DNA of 64,000 nucleotides from JBGAQP01 sp044220635 (GTDB lineage: Bacteria > Pseudomonadota > Gammaproteobacteria > Burkholderiales > Usitatibacteraceae), in NCBI GenBank assembly GCA_044220635.1, contig JBGAQP010000020.1, positions 10,650 through 74,649 on the forward strand, read 5' to 3'. The notes under the pieces were generated by a model, which was not told the DNA's origin, did no database searches, and was given only the letters and a program-made list of their open reading frames with translations. Position numbers and translations under genes: made by a program. Below are positions 1 to 7,142 of the stretch, one piece after another. Numbering within the stretch: the stretch's first letter is position 1; each line of letters opens with the position of its first letter.

Positions 1-732
1 CAGCCAGGTGTTGTTGTGCTTGATGATGACGAGCTTGCCGTAGCCGCGCAGGCCCGATCCCGCATAGACCACGCGGCCGCTCGCCGCGGCGACCACCGGC
101 GTGCCCTTCTTCCCGGCGATGTCCACGCCCTTGCTCGCCTCCGTGAAGGCGCCCGTCACCTTGCCCTTCACGGGCCACATCCAGTCCACGTCCTCGGAGT
201 CCGTGCCCGCGGGCTTCTCGGGCTCGGGAGCCGGCGTCGGCGCGCTGGCGACCGCGGTGCCCGCTCCCTCGGGCTGCGAGAGCTGCGCGAGGGCCTTCTC
301 CGAGAACGGCAGCTTCTGGCCGCGCGGCTCCACCTTCAGGGTCGGGGTGTTGGCGAGCGGGCGCGACTCGATGGGCCCGCCCGGGGCGAGCGGCGTGGTC
401 ACGGGGCCGGCCGGGGGTGCGGCGCCCGCGGGCGCGCGCAGCACCAGCACCTGACCCACGCTGATCACGTTGACGTTCGTGAGGTTGTTCCACGCGGCGA
501 GCTCGCGGTAGTCGAGCCCGTACTGCAGCGCGATGCCCACGATGGTCTCGCCCTTCTTCACCGTGTGCGTGGGAACGGGCTTCTCCGAGGGCTTGGGCGC
601 AGCGGGTTTCGGCGCCTCCGCCTTCGGCGTCGGGGCCGGCGGCTGGCGGTCGACCACGGGGGCGGGCTGTTTCGTCGCGCAGCCGGCGGCGAGGACAACG
701 GCCGCGGCGAGGAGGAATCGGGTCGGCGTCAT
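1..732 (-). CDS. nlpD: Murein hydrolase activator NlpD-like lipoprotein (LysM + M23), 3' part outside the window
   Basis: The reading frame starts at ATG 732 and runs off the left edge, so the end of the M23 domain is missing. It begins with a lipoprotein signal (VVLAAGC lipobox, Cys near residue 18), then a Pro/Lys-rich linker, then a LysM peptidoglycan-binding repeat (around residues 55-100, HTVKKGETIVGIALQYGL). After a second Pro-rich linker comes the start of a peptidase M23 domain (GKVTGAFTEASKGVDIAGKKG, then GSGLRGYGKLVIIKH). Family knowledge: NlpD is an outer-membrane lipoprotein that activates amidases during septal murein splitting. It is the third gene of surE-pcm-nlpD, 7 bp after pcm. 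In many proteobacteria rpoS follows; that position is outside the window. Confidence 0.9.
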   Translation of the reverse strand, partial: MTPTRFLLAAAVVLAAGCATKQPAPVVDRQPPAPTPKAEAPKPAAPKPSEKPVPTHTVKKGETIVGIALQYGLDYRELAAWNNLTNVNVISVGQVLVLRAPAGAAPPAGPVTTPLAPGGPIESRPLANTPTLKVEPRGQKLPFSEKALAQLSQPEGAGTAVASAPTPAPEPEKPAGTDSEDVDWMWPVKGKVTGAFTEASKGVDIAGKKGTPVVAAASGRVVYAGSGLRGYGKLVIIKHNNTWL

Positions 733-739
733 GGCGGCC

Positions 740-1405
740 TCAGGCGAGCCCCGGGACGAGGGGCACGAAGCGCACCGCTTCGCGCCGCTCCTCGGTGAAG
801 CCCTTTTCGTTGCGGTCGATCACGGTGAGCCACTGCTCCTCGGTGCCCACGGGAAGCACGAGGCGCCCGCCCGCCGCGAGTTGCTCCTTGAGCGCCGGCG
901 GCACGTGGCTCGCGCAGGCCCCCGAGAGGATCGCGTCGTACGGACCGCCCTCGGCATAGCCCACGTGGCCGTCGGCGTGCTTGAAGCGCACGTTGTAGAT
1001 CCTCAGGTCGCGCAGGTGCCGCCGCGCCTTGTCCATCAGCGGGGCGATGCGCTCGAGCGTGTAGACCTCCCTGGCGAGCCTCGCGAGGATGGCGGTCTGG
1101 TAGCCGCAGCCCGTGCCGATCTCGAGGACGCGGCCCGCGGGAGGGCCCGGCGGGCGCTTCTCGAACACGAGCTGCGTCATCAGCGCGACGATGAAGGGGC
1201 TCGAGATCGTCTGCCCGTGGCCGATGGGCAGCGGCGTGTCCTCGTAGGCGCGCGAGGCGATGCCCTCGTCCACGAAGGCGTGGCGCGGGATCTCGGCCAT
1301 CGCGCCGAGCACGCGCTCGTCGGCGATGCCTGCCTTGCGCAGCATGTCGACCATCCGCAGCCGCGTGCGCTCCGAGGTCATGCCGATGCCCGCGGGCAGG
1401 CTCAC
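740..1405 (-). CDS. pcm: Protein-L-isoaspartate O-methyltransferase
   Basis: 221 residues with a GTG start at 1405; an internal ATG nine codons in (1381) is an equally plausible start. The SAM-binding motif I is clear (LEIGTGCGYQTAIL), as is the upstream PCMT signature (PLPIGHGQTISSPFIVALM). The enzyme methylates isoaspartyl residues in damaged proteins so they can be repaired. It lies 31 bp after surE and 7 bp before nlpD on the same strand, the conserved stress-survival cluster, so it is probably cotranscribed with both. Confidence 0.95.
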   Translation of the reverse strand: MSLPAGIGMTSERTRLRMVDMLRKAGIADERVLGAMAEIPRHAFVDEGIASRAYEDTPLPIGHGQTISSPFIVALMTQLVFEKRPPGPPAGRVLEIGTGCGYQTAILARLAREVYTLERIAPLMDKARRHLRDLRIYNVRFKHADGHVGYAEGGPYDAILSGACASHVPPALKEQLAAGGRLVLPVGTEEQWLTVIDRNEKGFTEERREAVRFVPLVPGLA

Positions 1406-1436
1406 GGCCGGCTCCCCGGAGAATTCCGCGGCGGTC

Positions 1437-2180
1437 TCAGGACCCGATCCATGTCGCGAGCGAGGGCATGAGCGTGCCGTCGGTGAGGTCGACCTGGAGG
1501 GGCGTCACCGACACGAAGCCGCGCTCGAGGGCGTTGAAGTCCGTGCCCGGGCCGGCCTCGCGCGCGGGACCCGCGGCGCCGACCCAGTAGACCGTCTCGC
1601 CCCGGGGATTGCGGCCCTTCACGACGGGCTGCGCCTTGTGGCGCCGGCCAAGCCGCGTCACCTCGAGTCCCTTCATTTCCTCCCAGGGCACGTCCGGGAC
1701 GTTCACGTTGAGCAGCACCGGGGCGCCCAGCGGGGCGCGCGCGAAGCGCTCGACCAGCTCGCGGGCCACGCGCGCCGCGGTGTCGAAATGCCGGAACTCC
1801 TTGCCCACGAGCGACATCGCGATCGAGGGCACGCCGAGAAGGTAGCCCTCGGTGGCGGCGGCGACCGTGCCCGAGTAGATCGTGTCGTCGCCCATGTTCG
1901 AGCCGGCGTTGACGCCCGAGACCACGACGTCGGGCTCGAAATCGAGCAGGCCCGTGACCGCCATGTGCACGCAGTCGGTCGGGGTGCCGTTCACGTACCA
2001 GAATCCGTTGGGCGCCCGGTTCACCATGAGCGGGCGGTCCAGGGTGAGGGAGTTCGAGGCGCCGCTGCGGTCGCGTTCGGGGGCGACGACGGTGATCTCG
2101 CCGAGGGCCGAGAGTCCTTCGGCGAGCGCTGCGAGCCCGGGGGAGAAGTAGCCGTCGTCGTTCGAGAGGAGGATGCGCAT
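1437..2180 (-). CDS. surE: 5'-nucleotidase / nucleoside 5'-monophosphate phosphatase SurE
   Basis: 247 residues from ATG 2180. The N-terminus MRILLSNDDGYFSPGL carries the NDDG metal-binding motif that defines SurE, followed by VVAPERDRSGASNSLT and the VSGVNAGSNMGDDTIYSGTV block of the active site. The family dephosphorylates nucleoside monophosphates and is induced in stationary phase. It is the first gene of the surE-pcm-nlpD cluster and is divergent from the M13 peptidase gene across a 141-bp gap that presumably holds both promoters. Confidence 0.96.
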   Translation of the reverse strand: MRILLSNDDGYFSPGLAALAEGLSALGEITVVAPERDRSGASNSLTLDRPLMVNRAPNGFWYVNGTPTDCVHMAVTGLLDFEPDVVVSGVNAGSNMGDDTIYSGTVAAATEGYLLGVPSIAMSLVGKEFRHFDTAARVARELVERFARAPLGAPVLLNVNVPDVPWEEMKGLEVTRLGRRHKAQPVVKGRNPRGETVYWVGAAGPAREAGPGTDFNALERGFVSVTPLQVDLTDGTLMPSLATWIGS

Positions 2181-2321
2181 GCCTGGGCGGTTTCCGGGTG
2201 CGTCTCCACCCATGATTTTGCGCCGAATTATAGCATCGCCCCCCTGCCGGCCGCCGTCACAAACGGTGAATTTCCCGGCGCCCCGCCGCCCTAGAATGAC
2301 GACTTTCGCGCCCCGACGCCC

Positions 2322-4349
2322 ATGAGCTCCCGCCGACCGATCCGGATCCTCGCCGCCACCGCCGTCGTCGCGCTCGCCCCCGTGGCGCAGGCGAGCCTCG
2401 ACCTCGAAGGGGTCTCGCGAGACCTCGACGCCTGCCAGGACTTCTACCAGTACGCGAACCGGAAATGGCTCGAGACCACGGCCATTCCTGACGACCGCTC
2501 GGCCTGGGGCAGCTTCGCGATCGTCGACCGGCGCAACGAGGAACTCGTGCGCTCGATCCTCGAGGCGGCGCTCCAGTCCCCGCCGCCCGCGGGCACGGCC
2601 ACCCGCAAGGTGGTCGATTACTACGCGAGCGGCCTCGACCTCGCCGCCATCGAGCGCGCCGGCCTCGCCCCTCTCGCCCCGCTCGAGCGGCGCATCGCCG
2701 AGGTCGCGGACGCCGCGAGCCTCGCGCGCGCACTCGCCGCGCTGCACGAGGCGGGCGTGTTCGCGGGCTTCTCCTTCTACGTGCGCCCCGATGCGCGCGA
2801 CTCCTCGCGCTACCTCGCCGAGATCGCGCAGGGCGGCCTGGGCCTTCCGGATCGCGATTTCTATTTCCTGGAGGACGCGCGCTCGAAGCAGTGGCGCGAG
2901 GCCTACCGCGCGCACCTCGCGCGCGTGTTCGCGCTGGCCGGGGAGCCGGCCGAGGCGGCCGCAAGGTCGGCCGATGCCGTGTTCGCGCTCGAGACCGAGC
3001 TCGCGCGCGCTTCCATGACGCAGGTCGAGCAGCGCGACCTCGACCGCACCTACAACAAGGGCGCGGTCGGCAACCTCGCGGAGGAAGCCCCCGGATTGCC
3101 CTGGCGCCAGTACCTCGATGCCATCGGCGCGCGCCAGGTCCTCGAGGTGAACGTCGCGCAGCCGGACTTCTTCAAGGCCCTGGGCGCGCTCGCGACGCAG
3201 CAGCCGCCCGCGCAATGGCGCGCCTACCTGCGCTGGCACCTCCTCAAGGACGCCGCGACCAAGCTGCCGCGCGCGTTCGTGCAGGCGGACTTCGACTTCT
3301 ACAAGGCGACCCTCGAGGGCAAGAAGGCGATGCCGAGCCGCCATCGCCAGGTGCTCGCGGTCATCAACGGCAACTTCGGCGACGAGCCGATGGCCCAGGC
3401 GCTGGGACGCCTCTACGTCGAGCGTGCGTTCCCGGCCGACGCCAAGGCCCGGGCGCTCGCGCTCGTCACGAACCTCAAGGGTGCGCTGGGCGCCCGGCTG
3501 CGCACGCTCGAGTGGATGGGAGAGGACACGCGGCGCGAAGCCCTCGCGAAGCTCGCGGCGATGCGCGTGAAGATCGGCTACCCCGACCGCTGGCGCGACT
3601 ACGCCGACGCCGAGGTCGGGCCTCACGGCTTCGCGGGCAACTGGATGCGCGCCAACGCCTTCGAACTGCGCCGCCAGGTGGCGCTCGCGGGCAGGCCCGT
3701 GGACCGCGACGACTGGTGGATGGCCCCGCAGATCGTCAACGCCTACTACAGCTCGCGCAGGAACGAGATCGTCTTCCCGGCGGGCATCCTGCAGCCGCCG
3801 TTCTTCGATCCGAAGGCCGACGACGCGGTGAACTACGGGGCGATCGGCATGGTCATCGGCCACGAGATCACCCACGGCTTCGACGACCGCGGCCGCCGTT
3901 TCGACGCCCGCGGCAACCTCCGCGACTGGTGGACGCCCGAGGACGAGCGCCGCTACCTCGAGCGCGCCCGCCTCGTCGAGAAGCAGTTCGACGCCTACGA
4001 AGGCGTCGAAGGCGTGAAGCTCAACGGCAAGCTCACCCTCGGGGAGAATCTCTCGGACATCGGTGGCCTCAAGATCGCCTATCTCGCCCTGCAGAAGGCG
4101 CTCGAGGGCAAGCCCCGCGCGGCGATCGACGGCCTGAGCCCCGAGCAGCGCTTCTTCCTCTCTTTCGCCCAGGCCTGGCGCAGCCGCTACCGCCCGGAGC
4201 ACGAGCGGCTGCTGCTGCAGACCGACGCGCACTCCCCGCCGCGCTTCCGCGTGCGCGGCACGCTCGCCAACATGCCCGAGTTCGACGCGGCCTTCTCCTG
4301 TCGCACGCAGTCGCGGCGCGCCGCGGGGGATCACGCGACCATCTGGTAG
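2322..4349 (+). CDS. Exported M13-family (neprilysin/PepO-like) zinc metallopeptidase
   Basis: 675 residues with a Sec signal peptide (MSSRRPIRILAATAVVALAPVAQA, cleavage near residue 24). The N-terminal M13 domain begins with CQDFYQYANRKW. The catalytic domain has the zinc site VIGHEITHGFDDRGRRFD (HExxH) and the third-ligand motif GENLSDIGGL, plus the substrate-binding NAYYSS segment. The length matches bacterial PepO/oligopeptidase O proteins. It is predicted to degrade oligopeptides in the periplasm. It is divergent from surE and followed 64 bp later by an SDR gene that looks functionally unrelated. The C-terminus ends in IW, close to the usual M13 terminal tryptophan. Confidence 0.93.
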   Translation: MSSRRPIRILAATAVVALAPVAQASLDLEGVSRDLDACQDFYQYANRKWLETTAIPDDRSAWGSFAIVDRRNEELVRSILEAALQSPPPAGTATRKVVDYYASGLDLAAIERAGLAPLAPLERRIAEVADAASLARALAALHEAGVFAGFSFYVRPDARDSSRYLAEIAQGGLGLPDRDFYFLEDARSKQWREAYRAHLARVFALAGEPAEAAARSADAVFALETELARASMTQVEQRDLDRTYNKGAVGNLAEEAPGLPWRQYLDAIGARQVLEVNVAQPDFFKALGALATQQPPAQWRAYLRWHLLKDAATKLPRAFVQADFDFYKATLEGKKAMPSRHRQVLAVINGNFGDEPMAQALGRLYVERAFPADAKARALALVTNLKGALGARLRTLEWMGEDTRREALAKLAAMRVKIGYPDRWRDYADAEVGPHGFAGNWMRANAFELRRQVALAGRPVDRDDWWMAPQIVNAYYSSRRNEIVFPAGILQPPFFDPKADDAVNYGAIGMVIGHEITHGFDDRGRRFDARGNLRDWWTPEDERRYLERARLVEKQFDAYEGVEGVKLNGKLTLGENLSDIGGLKIAYLALQKALEGKPRAAIDGLSPEQRFFLSFAQAWRSRYRPEHERLLLQTDAHSPPRFRVRGTLANMPEFDAAFSCRTQSRRAAGDHATIW

Positions 4350-4413
4350 GAAAAAGCGCAGCGGAACGGGATAATGGGGCCATGAACGGCCCCGCTCCAG
4401 TCCGCGCGCGCCC

Positions 4414-5187
4414 ATGAGCCTTCCGGGCCTCTTCGACCTCGGGGGCAAGGTCGCCCTCGTCACCGGCGCCTCGAGCGGGCTCGGCAACCACTTCTCCCGC
4501 ACCCTCGCCTCGGCCGGGGCCGTCGTCGTCGCCGGCGCGCGGCGAACCGACCGGCTCGAGGCGCTCGTCGCGGAGATTTCCGCCGCGGGCGGGCGCGCCC
4601 ACGCCGTGTCCCTCGACGTGGCCGATCCGGACTCCATCGCCCGCGCGATGGCGCGGACGCTGGATCTCGCGGGCGCGCCCGACATCCTCGTGAACAACGC
4701 CGGCATCGCGCAGGCGAAGCCCTCCCTCGAGCTCGCCGAGGAGGACTGGCGGCAGGTCATGGGCACGAACCTCGACGGCGCCTGGCGCATGGCGCAGGCC
4801 GTCGCGAAGTCGATGGTCGCCGCGAAGAAGGGCGGCAGCCTCGTGAACATCGCCTCGATCCTCGGGCTGCGGGTCGCGGGTTCGCTCCTCGCGTACGCCG
4901 CCGCGAAGGCCGCGCTCATCCAGGTGACCAAGGCCCTCGCCCTCGAGTGGGCGCGCCACGGCATCCGCGTGAACGCGATCGCCCCGGGCTACGTCGAGAC
5001 CGAGATGAACCGCGATTTCTTCCGGACCGAGGCCGGCCAGGCGATGGTGAAGCGCGTCCCGCAGCGGCGCATCGGCAGCCCCGCCGACCTCGACGGCGCA
5101 CTCCTGCTGCTCGCCTCGGGTGCGTCGTCCTACATGACCGGCTCCGTCGTCGTCGTCGACGGCGGGCATCTCGTCAACTCTCTCTGA
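4414..5187 (+). CDS. SDR-family NAD(P)-dependent oxidoreductase
   Basis: 257 residues of the classical short-chain dehydrogenase type. The cofactor glycine motif is TGASSGLG near residue 18, followed by the NNAG motif and the catalytic YAAAK motif near residue 165, then PGYVETEMN. It ends with VVVDGGHLVNSL, a FabG-like C-terminus. The substrate cannot be told from sequence. The next gene, an acyl-CoA dehydrogenase, starts 10 bp downstream, which suggests the SDR acts on a 3-hydroxyacyl or alcohol intermediate in the same lipid or acyl-CoA pathway (inference). Confidence 0.9.
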   Translation: MSLPGLFDLGGKVALVTGASSGLGNHFSRTLASAGAVVVAGARRTDRLEALVAEISAAGGRAHAVSLDVADPDSIARAMARTLDLAGAPDILVNNAGIAQAKPSLELAEEDWRQVMGTNLDGAWRMAQAVAKSMVAAKKGGSLVNIASILGLRVAGSLLAYAAAKAALIQVTKALALEWARHGIRVNAIAPGYVETEMNRDFFRTEAGQAMVKRVPQRRIGSPADLDGALLLLASGASSYMTGSVVVVDGGHLVNSL

Positions 5188-5196
5188 TATCCCGGC

Positions 5197-6393
5197 ATGG
5201 ACTTCGCGCTGCCGTCCGAGGTCCGCGCCTGGCAGAAGCGCTACCGGGACTTCGTCCGCCACCACGTCCTGCCGTACGACACGACGCCGGAATCGTTCGA
5301 CGAGCACCAGAACATCCGCGGGGACCTGCTCGAGCTGCTGCGGGCGAAGGCGAAGGAGGAAGGTCTCTGGGCCCCGCAGATGCCGCGCTCGCGCGGCGGC
5401 CAGGGCCTCACGGTCACCGGCATGGCGGCGTGCTACGAGGAGCTCAACTACTCGCTCTTCGGGCCCGTGGCGGCGAACTGCGCCGCGCCCGACGACGGCA
5501 ACATGATGCTGCTCGAGAAGGTCGGCACCGAGGCGCAGAAGGAGCGCTGGCTGCAGCCGATCGTCGAGGGCTCGGTGCGCTCGGCCTTCGCGATGACCGA
5601 GCCCCACCCGGGCGCGGGCTCGGACCCCTCGATGATGCTCACCACGGCGCGCCGGCGCGGGGACGGCTGGGTCGTCGAGGGGCGCAAGTGGTTCATCACG
5701 GGCGCGGGCGAGGCGAAGCACTTCATCGTCGTCGCGCGCACCTCCGACGACCCGCGCAAGGGCCTCACGGCGTTCCTGTTCGATCGCGACCAGCCCGGCT
5801 GGCGCGTCGTGCGGCGCATCCCGATCCTCGGCCCCGAGGAGCACGGCGGGCATTGCGAGCTCGAGTTCGAAGGCCTCGAGATCCCGGACGAGAACCGCCT
5901 GATGAACGTGGGCGACGGGCTCAAGGTCACGCAGATCCGGCTCGGCACCGCCCGGCTCACGCACTGCATGCGCTGGCTGGGGCTGTCGCGCCGCTGCCTG
6001 GACATCGCCGCCGACTACGCCTCGGAGCGCGAATCGCAGGGCCGCAGGCTCGCCGATCGCGAGACGGTGCAGGTGAAGCTCGGGCACTGCGCGACCCAGG
6101 TCGAGATCGGCCGCCTGCTCGTCATGAAGGCCGCCGCTTTCCTCGATCGCGGCGACTTCGCGCGCAAGGAAATCTCCATGGCGAAGGTGCACGTGGCGGA
6201 CACCCTGCACCTGTGCGCGGATGCCGCGATCCAGGTTTGCGGAGCGCGCGGCTATTCGACGGACACGCCCCTCGAGTGGATCTACCGCTACGCTCGCCAG
6301 GCGCGCCTCGTCGACGGCGCCTCGGAAGTGCACCAGCAGGTGCTCGCGCGCTTCTTCCTCGAGGAACGCGGCGACTTCTGGCGCTGGGCGTAG
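5197..6393 (+). CDS. Acyl-CoA dehydrogenase family protein (ACAD10/11-like)
   Basis: 398 residues with all three ACAD regions: N-terminal helical domain, middle beta domain (AFAMTEPHPGAGSDPS, RKWFITGAGEAKHFIV) and C-terminal FAD-binding helical domain (QVCGARGYSTDTPLEWIYR, LVDGASEVHQQVLARF). The usual EG(T/A)SEI catalytic motif of short- and medium-chain enzymes reads DGASEVH here, with Asp in place of Glu, as in the ACAD10/11 group. FAD-dependent alpha,beta-oxidation of an acyl-CoA is predicted. It sits between the SDR gene (10 bp) and a membrane protein whose GTG overlaps this stop codon, so all three are probably one transcript. Confidence 0.92.
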   Translation: MDFALPSEVRAWQKRYRDFVRHHVLPYDTTPESFDEHQNIRGDLLELLRAKAKEEGLWAPQMPRSRGGQGLTVTGMAACYEELNYSLFGPVAANCAAPDDGNMMLLEKVGTEAQKERWLQPIVEGSVRSAFAMTEPHPGAGSDPSMMLTTARRRGDGWVVEGRKWFITGAGEAKHFIVVARTSDDPRKGLTAFLFDRDQPGWRVVRRIPILGPEEHGGHCELEFEGLEIPDENRLMNVGDGLKVTQIRLGTARLTHCMRWLGLSRRCLDIAADYASERESQGRRLADRETVQVKLGHCATQVEIGRLLVMKAAAFLDRGDFARKEISMAKVHVADTLHLCADAAIQVCGARGYSTDTPLEWIYRYARQARLVDGASEVHQQVLARFFLEERGDFWRWA

Positions 6394-7025
6394 TGGTGGA
6401 TCCGGACCTGCGGGTCTATCTCGCCGCCTGGATGGGCTTCTGCGTCGCGTGCGCGGCGTATGCCTGGCGCGCGCGTCGCGATCTCGCCACCCGTTATGCG
6501 GGATACGGCGACTCGCTGCGCGAGCCCTGGAAGCTCGGCACTTTCGCGCTCGCCACCGCCTCGTTCGTGATCGTGGCCCCGTGGACGGGCGACCCGACCT
6601 GGGACTGGTTCGATGCGCTGTTCATGTCGGTGCTGACCTACCTCAGCGCGCCCTGGGCCGTGGGCGTGCTCTTCCTCGCGCTCCGCGGCCACGCGCCGAG
6701 GCTCCACGCGCCGCTCGCCGCCTGCGCGTGGATGTTCTCGGCGAGCTGGTCGTACGACCTCTACATCCTGCTTCGCGACGGCGTGTACCCGGTGGGCTGG
6801 GCGGCCAACATCGCCGCCGCCTCCGTGCTCTACGCGAGCGCGGGACTGCTCTGGAACCTCGAGCGCCACCCGGTCCGGGGCGTGATCTTCGCGTTCATGC
6901 GCGAAGGCTGGCCGCGACCCGTCGGGCCCGGCACCCTTCGCGCCATCGCCTGGGCCGCCGCGCCCTTCGTCCTCCTCGTCGCCGCGACGGTCGCGTGGTT
7001 CCTCTGGGAGTTCCTGCGCGGTTGA
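6393..7025 (+). CDS. Multi-pass membrane protein of unknown function
   Basis: About 210 residues. The start is GTG 6393, whose G is the last base of the preceding TAG (TAGTG overlap); the next codon is also GTG, so 6396 is equally possible. Six hydrophobic segments are visible, roughly residues 8-25, 48-62, 72-96, 105-125, 133-152 and 180-203, with Arg-rich loops after the first and fourth. I recognise no catalytic motif. Overlap with the acyl-CoA dehydrogenase implies translational coupling, so a role in the same lipid metabolism is possible but unproven. The gene ends next to the paired palindromic repeats. Confidence 0.75.
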   Translation: MVDPDLRVYLAAWMGFCVACAAYAWRARRDLATRYAGYGDSLREPWKLGTFALATASFVIVAPWTGDPTWDWFDALFMSVLTYLSAPWAVGVLFLALRGHAPRLHAPLAACAWMFSASWSYDLYILLRDGVYPVGWAANIAAASVLYASAGLLWNLERHPVRGVIFAFMREGWPRPVGPGTLRAIAWAAAPFVLLVAATVAWFLWEFLRG

Positions 7026-7031
7026 ATCGAC

Positions 7032-7125
7032 CGAAAAATGGGGACAGTCCCCATTTATTCCTTGTAACAGACGAGAGGCTGCACAATTGTTACAGCGAAC
7101 AAATGGGGACTGTCCCCATTTTTCG
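7032..7125. repeat. Pair of palindromic repeats in inverted orientation between convergent genes
   Basis: Two copies of a 21-bp near-perfect palindrome (10-bp arms AAATGGGGAC / GTCCCCATTT around one base) lie at 7036-7056 and 7101-7121. Each is followed, in opposite orientations, by one purine, five variable bases and TGTAACA (7063-7069; TGTTACA at 7088-7094). The outer 25 bp (7032-7056 and 7101-7125) are exact reverse complements, so the whole region can fold as one nested stem. It sits between the convergent membrane-protein and gcvP genes, where it could also stop transcription. A third copy lies after nuoN at 61125. It resembles a REP/BIME-type element. Confidence 0.85.
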
Positions 7126-7142
7126 AGGGGGCAGGTCCATTC

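Noticed and set aside
1437..4964. Open frame of 1175 codons on the minus strand
   Set aside because: Only its last 247 codons (SurE) are real. The rest is antisense to the M13 peptidase and SDR genes and has no recognisable domain; high GC makes such long open frames common.
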